Source of the DNA: Streptomyces solicavernae
GTDB lineage: Bacteria; Actinomycetota; Actinomycetes; Streptomycetales; Streptomycetaceae
DNA: 64,000 nucleotides
Direction: 5' to 3'
Assembly: GCF_029968095.1 (NCBI RefSeq)
Contig: NZ_JASCIR010000002.1
Location: forward strand, 310,001 to 374,000
Below the pieces are notes generated by a model. It saw only the letters and a list, made by a program, of their open reading frames with translations, was not told where the DNA came from and did no database searches. Positions 1-7,698 of this stretch are shown in pieces; position 1 is the first letter of the stretch; the number at the start of each line of letters is the position of its first letter. The position numbers and the translations under genes are program-made.

Positions 1-266
1 ACGTTGTACGTGTTGGAGCCCTCCGCCGTGGCGCCCGCGCAGTACACGATGGAGCGCAGCTCGTCCGCGTCGCCGAGGACGCCCTCGCTCACCAGGAACC
101 CGGCGGCGAGCGCGAAGTCGTCGCCCGGTGTGCGCATCGTGATCGCGAGGGGCTTGCCGTTCAGGCGGATTTCCAGCGGCTCCTCCGCGACCAGCGTGTC
201 CGGGCGGGTCGAGACCGCCCCGTCCCGGACACGGATGACGCGGCGTCGCTCGGTGACGCGTCCCAT
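1..266 (-). CDS. fdhD: FdhD, formate dehydrogenase accessory sulfurtransferase (N-terminal part, cut by window edge)
   Basis: Only the first 88 codons are inside the window, read on the minus strand from the ATG at 264-266. The visible part contains the FdhD-like stretches GDDFALAAGFLVSEGV and IVYCAGA. FdhD family proteins pass sulfur from a cysteine desulfurase to the molybdenum cofactor so that formate dehydrogenase becomes active, acting in the cytoplasm. The start lies 7 nt past the stop of the Fe-S subunit gene, so it is the distal gene of the formate dehydrogenase operon. The C-terminal half is not visible. Confidence 0.9.
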   Translation of the reverse strand, partial: MGRVTERRRVIRVRDGAVSTRPDTLVAEEPLEIRLNGKPLAITMRTPGDDFALAAGFLVSEGVLGDADELRSIVYCAGATAEGSNTYN

Positions 267-273
267 CAGGTGA

Positions 274-1134
274 TCAGTCCCGGTTCTGTACGTGTTGGTA
301 GCCGAAGCGGCCCTTGATGCAGAGGTTGCCGTGGGTCACCGGATTGTCGTGCGGCGAGGTGACCTTGACGATCTCATTGTCCTGCACGTGCAGCGTCAGA
401 TTGCAGCCCACACCGCAGTACGCGCACACCGTGGTCGTCTCCGTCTGCGCCTCCTCGTCCCACGTACCGGCCGCCCGCATGTCGAACTCGGACTTGAAGC
501 TCAGCGCGCCCGTGGGGCACACCTCGATGCAGTTGCCGCAGTACACGCACGCCGAGTCGGTGAGCGGGGCGTCGTGCTCGACGGCGATCCGGGCGTCGAA
601 GCCGCGCCCGGCGACGGCGATGGCGAAGGTGTTCTGCCACTGCTCGCCGCAGGCGTCCACGCACTTGTAGCAGAGGATGCACTTGTCGTAGTCGCGTACG
701 TACAGGTCGTTGTCGACCTTCGGGGACTCGTTCAGGCGGGCCGCGTCCGGGCCGAAGCGGCCGGGCTTCGCCTCGTACTCCTTCAGCCACTCCTGGACGC
801 GCGGCGTGGTCGACAAGTCGACCGAGGACGCGAGGAGTTCGAGGACCAGCCTGCGGCTGTGCCGGGCGCGCTCGGTGTCCGTGCGGACCGCCATCCCGGG
901 CTCGGCCCTGCGGGAACAGGCGGGTGCCAGGGTGCGTGCGCCCTCGACCTCCACCACGCACACCCGGCAGGCGTTCTTGGGGGTGAGTGTGTCGCCCTCG
1001 CAGAGCGTCGGGATGTCCTTGCCGGCGGCCCGGCAGGCGTCCAGGACGGTGGCGCCCTCGGGGACCCGGACCGGTTCGCCGTCGAGCGTGAACTCCACGA
1101 GGCGACGCGGCGGCTGCAGCGGAATGGCGGTCAT
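274..1134 (-). CDS. Formate dehydrogenase Fe-S subunit: N-terminal module of the catalytic chain encoded as a separate protein
   Basis: A 286-aa electron-transfer protein. It has a plant-type 2Fe-2S set (C45, C56, C59, C73), two ferredoxin 4Fe-4S sets (C152/155/158/162 and C196/199/202/206), and the 4Fe-4S set that normally opens the molybdopterin domain (C237, C240, C244, C272). It ends just after GNLCIKGRFGYQHVQNRD, exactly where NAD-dependent formate dehydrogenase alpha chains continue into the bis-MGD domain. That remainder is encoded separately at 3236-5227. The start chosen is the ATG at 1134, which begins the conserved MTAIPLQPPRR segment. An in-frame ATG at 1212 overlaps the stop of an 11-codon ORF in ATGA form, so the true start is uncertain. 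It should pass electrons from the molybdenum site to the NuoE-NuoF-type diaphorase encoded just upstream. Confidence 0.85.
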   Translation of the reverse strand: MTAIPLQPPRRLVEFTLDGEPVRVPEGATVLDACRAAGKDIPTLCEGDTLTPKNACRVCVVEVEGARTLAPACSRRAEPGMAVRTDTERARHSRRLVLELLASSVDLSTTPRVQEWLKEYEAKPGRFGPDAARLNESPKVDNDLYVRDYDKCILCYKCVDACGEQWQNTFAIAVAGRGFDARIAVEHDAPLTDSACVYCGNCIEVCPTGALSFKSEFDMRAAGTWDEEAQTETTTVCAYCGVGCNLTLHVQDNEIVKVTSPHDNPVTHGNLCIKGRFGYQHVQNRD

Positions 1135-1250
1135 GCGTACGCTCCCAGAAGGTCGAGGCGGTCGATGGCGGTCATGCGTAGTCCCGAGACGGCCGGTGGC
1201 GGTGGCGGTCATGCGTACGTCCCGAGACGGCCGGTGGCAGTCATGCGTAC
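1132..1250 (-). repeat. Tandem copies of an ATGA stop-start junction
   Basis: Reading the minus strand, the end of the NuoE-NuoF gene (residues GTYA, stop overlapping an ATG at 1244) is followed by near-copies of the same segment. The first copy gives an 11-codon ORF, MTATGRLGTYA, whose stop again overlaps an ATG at 1212. The next copy has lost bases, so it reads in frame into the Fe-S subunit. The recurrent unit is close to CGTACGCATGACYGCCA followed by GGCCGTCTCGGGA. The repeat copies a translational-coupling signal. Confidence 0.85.
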
Positions 1251-3226
1251 GTTCCAAGGCGGTCGATGGCCGACTCGACGGCGTTCCACGCGGTCTGGCC
1301 GAGGCCGCAGATCGAGGCGTCCTTCATGGCCCGCCCCACGTCCCGCAACAGCGCGATGTCGTCCGCCGCGGCGGCCCCCGTACGCTCGGCGATCCGGTGC
1401 AGCGCCTCCTCCTGCCGTACGGTGCCGACCCGGCAGGGCACGCACTGTCCGCAGGACTCGTCGCGGAAGAACTCGGCGATACGGAGGAGCAGGCGGGGCA
1501 GCGGGACGGTGTCGTCGAGGGCGAGCACGACGCCCGAGCCGAGGGTGGTGCCGGCCGCGCGCGTCCCCTCGAAGGTCAGCGGGATGTCCAGCTCGTCGCC
1601 GCGCACGAAGCCGCCCGCGGCACCGCCGAGCAGTACCGCCCTCAACTGGTCCGGCTTGCCCGCGAGTTCGAGCAGATCGCCGAGGGTCGCGCCGAACGGC
1701 AGCTCGTAGATGCCGGGGCGTTCGACCTTCCCGGAGACGCAGAACAGTTTCGGCCCGGTGGAGGCGGGGGTGCCGATGGCCGCGTACGCCTGCGCGCCCA
1801 TGGTCAGGATCGGCAGGACGTTCACCAGCGTCTCGACGTTGTTGGCGGTCGTCGGCTTGCCGAACAGGCCCTTCTCCACGGGGAACGGCGGCTTGGAGCG
1901 GGGCTCGCCCCGGTAGCCCTCGATGGAGTTGAACAGCGCGGTCTCCTCACCGCAGATGTACGCGCCCGCGCCGCGCCGGATCTCGATGTCGAAGGCGTAG
2001 CCCTGGCCGAGGACGTTCCCGCCGAGGAGGCCGCGGGCGCGGGCCTGCGCGAGGGCGTGGGTGAGGCGTTCGAGGGCGCGCGGGTACTCGCCGCGGAGGT
2101 AGAGGTAGCCGAGGTGGGCGCCGGTCGCGTACCCGGCGATCGTCATCGCCTCGATCAGCGCGTACGGGTCGCCCTCCATCAGGACGCGGTCCTTGAAGGT
2201 GCCGGGTTCTGATTCGTCGGCGTTGCAGACGAGGTAGTGGGGGTGGTCGGGCTGGGAGGCGGTGGCCTGCCACTTTCTTCCCGTGGGGAAGGCGGCTCCT
2301 CCTCGGCCCAGGAGGCCGGCGTCCGTGACCTCGCGGATCACTTCGGCGGGGCCGAGGTGGAAGGCTCTGCGGAGGGCTTCGTAGCCGCCGGTTGCCCGGT
2401 AGTCGTCGAGGCTGTGCGGGTCGATCCTGCCGATCCTTTTGAGCAGGATCAGGCCTTTCTGGCCTGCTTGGGGGACGGCCATCGCGGCCGGGGGTTCGGG
2501 TTCCGCGGACTCCGGTTCGGCGGCGGCGCGGGTGATTGCGTCCACGGTTGCGGGGGCGAGTACGGCGGTGGCCCGGCTGGGGGCTTCTTCCCCACCCCGC
2601 CCCTTCCCGTAACTGGGGGCTCCGCCCCCAGACCCCCGCTCCTCAAACGCCGGAGGGGCTGAATTCACGTGCCCCGATAGGGGCGCGGGGAACTGCGCGC
2701 CCAGCCACGACGGCGCCGCAGGCGGACCCGCACGCACCACCAGTGCCGCCGGTGCCCGTTCGCACAGGCCCAGGCACGGGCTCTTCTCCCACACCGCGCC
2801 GCCCGCCACCGGCGTACCGGGCGCCCCGAGGCGGGCTTCGAGCGACGAGCAGAGCTCGGCCGAACCGCGGGCCGCGCAGGCCAGGTCCGTGCAGACCTGC
2901 ACCACCGTCGCCGGCCGCGGCCGCACCGCGAACAGCGAGTAGAACGTCGCCACCCCGTACGCCTCCGCCGGCGGCACCGTGAGACGCCGGCACAGGTACG
3001 CCAGCGCGCCCTCGCTGATCCAGCCGATCCGGTCGTTCACCGCGTGCAGCCCCGGCAGCAGCAGATCGCGCCGGTCCCGGGCCGTGCGGCCGCCGAGGGC
3101 CCAGCGCAGATCCGCGTCCGGGCGGTCCGACGCACCCTCCCAGGGGGACTCGGGCGGGCCGAGCAGCCCGTCGACGGCGGCGCGCTCCTCGTCGGTCGGC
3201 TTGCTGTCACCGAAGTGCAGATCCAT
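1241..3226 (-). CDS. NuoE-NuoF fusion, NADH-linked diaphorase subunit of formate dehydrogenase
   Basis: A 661-aa fusion. Residues about 20-165 are NuoE-like (thioredoxin-like 2Fe-2S domain, with VCTDLACAARG and CLGLCERAPAA). Residues about 240-660 are NuoF-like: the FMN/NADH loops GRGGAAFPTGRKW and GAGAYICGEETAL, and the 4Fe-4S motif ESCGQCVPCRVGT. In bacterial NAD-dependent formate dehydrogenases this pair moves electrons from the Fe-S chain to NAD+ in the cytoplasm. The linker, residues about 171-215, is not family sequence; it is the in-frame translation of a Streptomyces-type intergenic repeat (2581-2716). The gene starts 9 nt after the stop of the molybdopterin subunit gene, and its stop overlaps an ATG of the repeated junction. 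Confidence 0.88.
   Translation of the reverse strand: MDLHFGDSKPTDEERAAVDGLLGPPESPWEGASDRPDADLRWALGGRTARDRRDLLLPGLHAVNDRIGWISEGALAYLCRRLTVPPAEAYGVATFYSLFAVRPRPATVVQVCTDLACAARGSAELCSSLEARLGAPGTPVAGGAVWEKSPCLGLCERAPAALVVRAGPPAAPSWLGAQFPAPLSGHVNSAPPAFEERGSGGGAPSYGKGRGGEEAPSRATAVLAPATVDAITRAAAEPESAEPEPPAAMAVPQAGQKGLILLKRIGRIDPHSLDDYRATGGYEALRRAFHLGPAEVIREVTDAGLLGRGGAAFPTGRKWQATASQPDHPHYLVCNADESEPGTFKDRVLMEGDPYALIEAMTIAGYATGAHLGYLYLRGEYPRALERLTHALAQARARGLLGGNVLGQGYAFDIEIRRGAGAYICGEETALFNSIEGYRGEPRSKPPFPVEKGLFGKPTTANNVETLVNVLPILTMGAQAYAAIGTPASTGPKLFCVSGKVERPGIYELPFGATLGDLLELAGKPDQLRAVLLGGAAGGFVRGDELDIPLTFEGTRAAGTTLGSGVVLALDDTVPLPRLLLRIAEFFRDESCGQCVPCRVGTVRQEEALHRIAERTGAAAADDIALLRDVGRAMKDASICGLGQTAWNAVESAIDRLGTYA
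2581..2716 (-). repeat. Streptomyces-type intergenic repeat lying inside a coding sequence
   Basis: Read on the minus strand, the element holds a core CGCCGTCGTGGCTGGGCG followed by CGCAGTTCCCCGCGCC, then CAGCCCCTCCGGCGTTTGAG and a G-rich GGGTCTGGGGGCGGAGCCCC. From general knowledge of Streptomyces genomes, this repeat normally sits between genes. Here it is read in frame between the NuoE and NuoF domains. A second, diverged core is at 55846-55877. Confidence 0.75.
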
Positions 3227-3235
3227 GTCAGCTCC

Positions 3236-5227
3236 TCAGCTCCTCACGGCCGCATCGATCTTCTCGATCCGGATCGCCGACGCCTTGAACTCCGCCGTGC
3301 CCGCGATCGGGCAGTTCGCCTCGATCGTGAGCGCGTTGGTGTCCACCTCGTCGGGGAAGTGGAAAGTCATGAAGGCGAGGCCGGGCCGCAGGCCGGGGTC
3401 GACCCACACGGGCGCGACCACCGTGCCGCGCCGCGAGGCCACCCGCACCTCCTCGCCCACCACCACGCCGTACCGCTCCGCGTCCTCCGGGCACAGCTCC
3501 ACGTACTCCCCGCGCCGCAGCGGAGAGGCGAAACCGCCGCTCTGCACACCGGTGTTGTACGAGTCGAGCCGCCGCCCGGTGGTCAGCCGCAGCGGGTACG
3601 ACTCGTCGGTGAGGTCCACCGGCGGGTCGTGCTCGACGAGGCCGAACGCCGCCCGTGGGCCCCGCAGTTCGGGGTCGGGGTCCCAGAGGCGTCCGTGCAG
3701 GAAACTGGAGGGCAGTGCCTCCAGGTCGGGGCAGGGCCACTGGAGGCCCTGCTGCTCCTCCAGGCGGTCGTACGTCATGCCGAAGTGGTCGGGGGACAGG
3801 GCGCGCAGCTCGTTCCAGACGGACTCCGCGTCCGCGAACTTCCAGGCGTGGCCCAGACGTTCGGCTATCTCGCAGATGATGTCGATGTCCTCGCGGGCCT
3901 CGCCGGGCGGGGCGAGCGCGGCCCGTACGCGCTGCACGCGGCGCTCGCTGTTGGTGGTGGTGCCGTCGGTCTCCGCCCAGGAGGCCGTGGCCGGGAGGAC
4001 GACGTCAGCGAGCTCGGCGGTCTTCGTCAGGAAGATGTCCTGGACGACCAGGTGGTCGAGGGCGGCGAGACGGCGCAGGGCCTGGTCGCTGTCGGCCTCG
4101 GACTGGGCCGGGTTCTCGCCGATGCAGTACACCGCGCGCAGCGATCTGTGTCCTGCCGTCGGCCTCATCGCCTCGAACATGTCGGTGAGCGTCATCCCGT
4201 ACTTCGGTGGGATCACCGTGTCCCAGGCCGCCTCGAACTTGGCGCGGTGGCCGTCGTCGAGGATGTCCTGGAAGCCGGGGAGCCGGTTGGGGATGGCGCC
4301 CATGTCGCCGCCGCCCTGCACGTTGTTCTGCCCGCGCAGGGGTTGCACGCCCGCGCCGTACCGCCCGACGTGGCCGGTGAGCAGGGCGAGGTTGATCAGG
4401 GCGCGGACGTTGTCGGTGCCGTTGTGGTGCTCGGTGATGCCCAACGTCCAGCACAGTTGGGCGCGTTCGGCTCTCGCGTAGGTGTGCGCGAGGTCGCGGA
4501 TCGCGGCGGCCGGTACGCCGGTGACCTTCTCGGCGAGGGAGAGGGTCCACGGTTCGACCAGGGCGCGGTACTCCTCGAAGCCGCTGGTGGCCCGCTCGAT
4601 GAACGCCGCGTTGTGCAGCCCGGCGTGGATGATCTCGCGGGCGACGGCGTGCGCGAGCGGAATGTCGGTGCCGACGTTCGGCCCGAGCCAGGACTCGGCC
4701 CACTCGGCGGTGGAGGTACGGCGCGGGTCGACCGCGTACATTCGCGCCCCGTTGCGTATCCCCTTCAACACGTGCTGGAAGAAGATCGGGTGCGCGAAGC
4801 GGGCGTTGGAGCCCCACATCACGATCAGGTCGGTGTGCTCGACCTCCTCGTACGAGGAGGTGCCGCCGCCCGAGCCGAAGACGGCGGAGAGCCCGGCGAC
4901 GCTCGGGGCGTGGCAGGTGCGGTTGCAGGAGTCCACGTTGTTGGTGCCCATCACGACCCGCGTGAACTTCTGCGCCACATAGTTCATCTCATTGGTCGCG
5001 CGGGCGCAGGACAGCATCGCGAACGCGTCGGGACCGTGCTCCACGCGCGCGTGCCGGAACCCTTCGGCGGCCTTGGCGAGCGCCTCGTCCCAGGTGGCGC
5101 GGCGCAGCGGCCCGCCCTTCTTGTCGCGGACCAGGGGGTGGGTGAGGCGGTTGTACGTCTTCGGGGTGCGCTTGTACGTCTTCGGGGTGCGGCTGTACGT
5201 CTTCGGGGTGCGGTCGCGTTGTGTCAT
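3236..5227 (-). CDS. Formate dehydrogenase molybdopterin (bis-MGD) catalytic subunit, lacking the Fe-S N-terminal module
   Basis: A 663-aa molybdopterin oxidoreductase that oxidises formate to CO2. The predicted Mo ligand is C105 in RTCHAPSV, followed by the conserved H106, so this is a cysteine and not a selenocysteine enzyme. Downstream are RGQNNVQGGGDMG and a C-terminal MopB dinucleotide-binding domain (about 540-660, with NCPIAGTAEFK). The Fe-S N-terminal domain is missing and is encoded separately at 274-1134. Residues 6-26 are three tandem copies of RTPKTY plus one variable residue, directly before RLTHPLVRD, where the family sequence begins. The ATG at 5227 overlaps the stop of the upstream ketopantoate-reductase-like gene in ATGA form, which supports both the start and operon coupling. 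Confidence 0.9.
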   Translation of the reverse strand: MTQRDRTPKTYSRTPKTYKRTPKTYNRLTHPLVRDKKGGPLRRATWDEALAKAAEGFRHARVEHGPDAFAMLSCARATNEMNYVAQKFTRVVMGTNNVDSCNRTCHAPSVAGLSAVFGSGGGTSSYEEVEHTDLIVMWGSNARFAHPIFFQHVLKGIRNGARMYAVDPRRTSTAEWAESWLGPNVGTDIPLAHAVAREIIHAGLHNAAFIERATSGFEEYRALVEPWTLSLAEKVTGVPAAAIRDLAHTYARAERAQLCWTLGITEHHNGTDNVRALINLALLTGHVGRYGAGVQPLRGQNNVQGGGDMGAIPNRLPGFQDILDDGHRAKFEAAWDTVIPPKYGMTLTDMFEAMRPTAGHRSLRAVYCIGENPAQSEADSDQALRRLAALDHLVVQDIFLTKTAELADVVLPATASWAETDGTTTNSERRVQRVRAALAPPGEAREDIDIICEIAERLGHAWKFADAESVWNELRALSPDHFGMTYDRLEEQQGLQWPCPDLEALPSSFLHGRLWDPDPELRGPRAAFGLVEHDPPVDLTDESYPLRLTTGRRLDSYNTGVQSGGFASPLRRGEYVELCPEDAERYGVVVGEEVRVASRRGTVVAPVWVDPGLRPGLAFMTFHFPDEVDTNALTIEANCPIAGTAEFKASAIRIEKIDAAVRS
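5151..5213 (-). repeat. Three tandem 21-bp units encoding RTPKTYx
   Basis: Units at 5151-5171, 5172-5192 and 5193-5213 are nearly identical and in frame near the N-terminus of the molybdopterin subunit. The unit length of seven codons keeps the reading frame, so copy number can change without loss of function. Confidence 0.9.
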
Positions 5228-6213
5228 GCGGCAGCCCTGCCTTCGTGGACGGTGCGCGTGGCCAGGAGGTCCGAGAGGGCGTGCACGGTACGGAGTGTGG
5301 GCACCGGGACGCCGGTGATCGCGGCGAGTTCCACCACGGCGGCGAGCAGCACGTCGAGTTCGAGGGGCTTGCCGCGCTCCAGGTCCTGGAGGGTGGAGGT
5401 GCGGTGGTCGCCGACGCGTTCGGCGCCCGCGATGCGCCGCTCCACGGAGATCTCCGGACGGCAGCCCAGCGTGTGCGCGACGGCCAGGGTCTCCCGCCTC
5501 ATCTGCTCGATGACCTCGCGCGTCGTGCCGTGCACGCACATCTGGCGCATCGTGGCCCGGGTCAGGGCGCTGATCGGGTTGAACGAGATGTTGCCGAGCA
5601 GCTTGATCCAGATGTCGTCGCGCAGCTCGGGCTCGACGGGGCACTTCAGCCCGCCTGCGCGCATGGCCTCGCTGAACTCCAGGCACCGCTTCGAGGTGGA
5701 CCGGTCGGGCTCGCCGACGGAGAACCGGGTGCCCTCCAAGTGCCGCACGAGGCCCGGCCCTTCGAGTTCCGTGGCCGCGTACACCACGCAGCCGACGGCC
5801 CGCTCCGGGGCGAGCACCGCGCTGACCGAGCCGCCGGGGTCGACGCTCTCGATCCGGTGGCCGTCGTGCGGCCCGCCGTGCCGGTGGAAGTACCACCAGG
5901 GGATGCCGTTCTGGGCGGCGATCACGCTGGTGCGGTCCTGGAGCAGCGGCGCCACGAGCGGCCCGCACGCCGCGTAGGAGGTCGCTTTCAGGCCCAGGAA
6001 GACATGGTCGACCGGGCCGATCTCGGCGGGGTCGTCCGTGCAGTGCGGCCGCGCGGTGAAGTCGCCGCGAGGGCTGAGCACACGCACGCCGTGCTGCCTC
6101 ATGGCCGCCAAGTGCGGTCCACGGGCGACGAGATGGACGTCGGCGCCCGCGCGGTGCAGCGCGGCTCCGACGTAGGCGCCGATCGCTCCGGCGCCGAGGA
6201 CTGCGACTCTCAC
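5224..6213 (-). CDS. Ketopantoate reductase family protein (2-dehydropantoate 2-reductase, ApbA/PanE type)
   Basis: A 329-aa protein with an N-terminal Rossmann NAD(P) motif, AVLGAGAIGAYVGAAL, and a C-terminal helical domain carrying WIKLLGNISFNPISAL, the segment that holds the catalytic lysine in PanE. The GTG start at 6213 is preceded by AGGAG at good spacing and gives the motif at residue 3. PanE reduces 2-dehydropantoate to pantoate for CoA synthesis. Its place as first gene of a formate dehydrogenase operon suggests it may act on another 2-oxo acid; that is inference. The 120 bp upstream hold the element shared with the oxalate locus. Confidence 0.82.
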   Translation of the reverse strand: MRVAVLGAGAIGAYVGAALHRAGADVHLVARGPHLAAMRQHGVRVLSPRGDFTARPHCTDDPAEIGPVDHVFLGLKATSYAACGPLVAPLLQDRTSVIAAQNGIPWWYFHRHGGPHDGHRIESVDPGGSVSAVLAPERAVGCVVYAATELEGPGLVRHLEGTRFSVGEPDRSTSKRCLEFSEAMRAGGLKCPVEPELRDDIWIKLLGNISFNPISALTRATMRQMCVHGTTREVIEQMRRETLAVAHTLGCRPEISVERRIAGAERVGDHRTSTLQDLERGKPLELDVLLAAVVELAAITGVPVPTLRTVHALSDLLATRTVHEGRAAA

Positions 6214-6319
6214 GGTAGGGCTCCTGTCGGTTGAGGGGACCGAGGAGTTGTTCGGGGGAGCGAGGGGTGGCCTTCCTTGCACGGTGCCGCACGTCGACCA
6301 CCCGGGCCGAGTGAGCTGT

Positions 6320-6352
6320 GTCGACGAAATATTGTCTACAGTATGGAAGTTG
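6320..6352. promoter_or_regulatory. Candidate FCD-GntR operator / shared upstream element, site A
   Basis: An A/T-rich island in very GC-rich DNA, about 110 bp upstream of the formate dehydrogenase operon. It contains TATTGTCTACAGT (6330-6342), which fits the FadR-type half-site pattern T-N-GT-N2-AC-N-A. It is flanked by GTCGACGAA (6320-6328) and TACAGTATGGAAGTTG (6337-6352). Both flanks recur at 37758-37782, and the core recurs inverted at 8721-8733. Confidence 0.6.
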
Positions 6353-6478
6353 GGTCGACAAGGGTTCACGCAGCACGTTGCCAACCGTTGACCCGGGCCG
6401 CCTCCGCCCCACGCCCGGGGTTTGCCGCACCGGCAACTTTTGTGGGGGTCGCGGGGGACCCGGGTGCACGGTGGGCCC

Positions 6479-7137
6479 ATGAATGACGACAGCGCAGCAA
6501 CGCGCACCGAGAGTTACCTCGGCGACCCCTCCGTACGGGCCGAGTGGGACGACCGATACGCCGACCGGCAGCAGCTCTGGAGCGGTCGGCCCAACGGGGC
6601 GCTGGTGGCCGAGGCCGCCCGGCTCGCCCCCGGCCGGATCCTCGACGTCGGCTGCGGGGAGGGCGCCGACGCCATCTGGCTCGCCCGCGGCGGCTGGGAC
6701 GTCACCGCGGTCGAGGTCTCGGGCGTGGCCCTCGAACGGGCGGCCGGGCACGCCCGCGACGCCGGTGTCCCCGTCCGCTGGGTGCACGCCGAACTGACCG
6801 AGGCGGGGCTCGCGCCGGGCTCCTTCGACCTGGTGTCCGCCCAGTACCCGGCCTGGCCCTGCTCCGCACCCCGGAGGCGATTGCCGAGCGCGCGCTGCTC
6901 GGGGCCGTCGCGGTCGGCGGCGTACTGCTGCTCGTCCACCACGTGGTGGACGAGCAGCACGCTCAGGAGGCGGGCTTCGACCCGGAGGACTACGTCCTGC
7001 CGGACACGGTCGCCGCGCTGCTCGGCGACGACTGGCAGGTCGAGGTGCACGAGCGGCGGCCGCGCGAGATCCCCGAGGGTGGGGCGGGCGCCCACCACCA
7101 CGAGGACGTGGTGCTGCGCGCGCGTCGGCTGCGCTGA
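6479..7137 (+). pseudogene. Class I SAM-dependent methyltransferase, frameshifted by a 5-bp duplication
   Basis: From the ATG at 6479 the reading frame encodes a normal methyltransferase start with the SAM motif RILDVGCGEGADAIWLA and continues to FDLVSAQYPA. Immediately after (about 6852-6858) the frame is lost. The remainder, from LLRTPEAIAERALLGAV through DDWQVEVHERRP to HHHEDVVLRARRLR, continues in another frame to the stop at 7137. The junction reads like a 5-nt tandem duplication (GGCCT GGCCCT); removing five bases restores YPALLRTPE. Either the gene is inactive or this is an assembly error. Its exact methylation target is unknown. Confidence 0.75.
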
Positions 7138-7161
7138 CCCCTGCCCGACCGGCCGGGCGGC

Positions 7162-7560
7162 TCAGCCGGCGGCGGGCGCCGGCTCCGCGACCGCGACGAA
7201 CTGCCCGGCTGGTCCGCGAGGATCTCCTCCTCCTCGGCGGCAGCGGCGGGCCCGTCGTCGACGAAGACCGCCCGGCCGCCCGGCGCCAGCGCGCCCGCGA
7301 CCATGCGCCAGAAGCCGGCCCACCGCGCGGGCGGGACATGCGACAGCCAGAACGCGAAGAACACGGTGTCGTAGCGCCGCGGCGGCTGCCACGCGAACAG
7401 GTCGGCCTGCACGAAGCGCACGGCGGACGACGCGTTGCGGGCCCGCGCCAGGGCCAGCACCTCCGGCGACGCGTCGACGGCCGTCACCGACCGCGCCCTC
7501 GCCGCGAGCCGCGCCGTCCACTGACCGGTGCCGCAGGCCAGCTCCAGATCCCCGGTGTAT
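7162..7560 (-). pseudogene. Remnant of a second SAM-dependent methyltransferase
   Basis: On the minus strand a frame reads LELACGTGQWTARLA, SVTAVDASPEVLALARAR and YDTVFFAFWLSHVPPARW, then GALAPGGRAVFVDDG. These are the SAM-binding motif and following strands of a class I methyltransferase. There is no credible start and the usual N-terminal 30-40 residues are absent. After FVDDG the sequence no longer resembles the family, so the C-terminal third is missing too. It converges on the neighbouring frameshifted methyltransferase, giving a small area of gene decay. Confidence 0.6.
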
Positions 7561-7698
7561 CCATGGGCGTACCTCCCATCTGGTCGAAAGCTCCAACGAC
7601 TACGTTGAAATACTGTCGCCTTGCGTGCCGTCCTACCCGTGAGTCGCTGACGAGACTGGGTCCTCCTGCTCAGCACTCGGCGTCGGAGGCCCCGCACC

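Noticed and set aside
3236..5227. Selenocysteine enzyme
   Set aside because: The expected position is a normal cysteine codon (residue 105) and no in-frame TGA is present.
3044..5977. Long plus-strand frame opposite the formate dehydrogenase genes
   Set aside because: The product has no recognisable motif and mirrors the codon bias of the true minus-strand genes.
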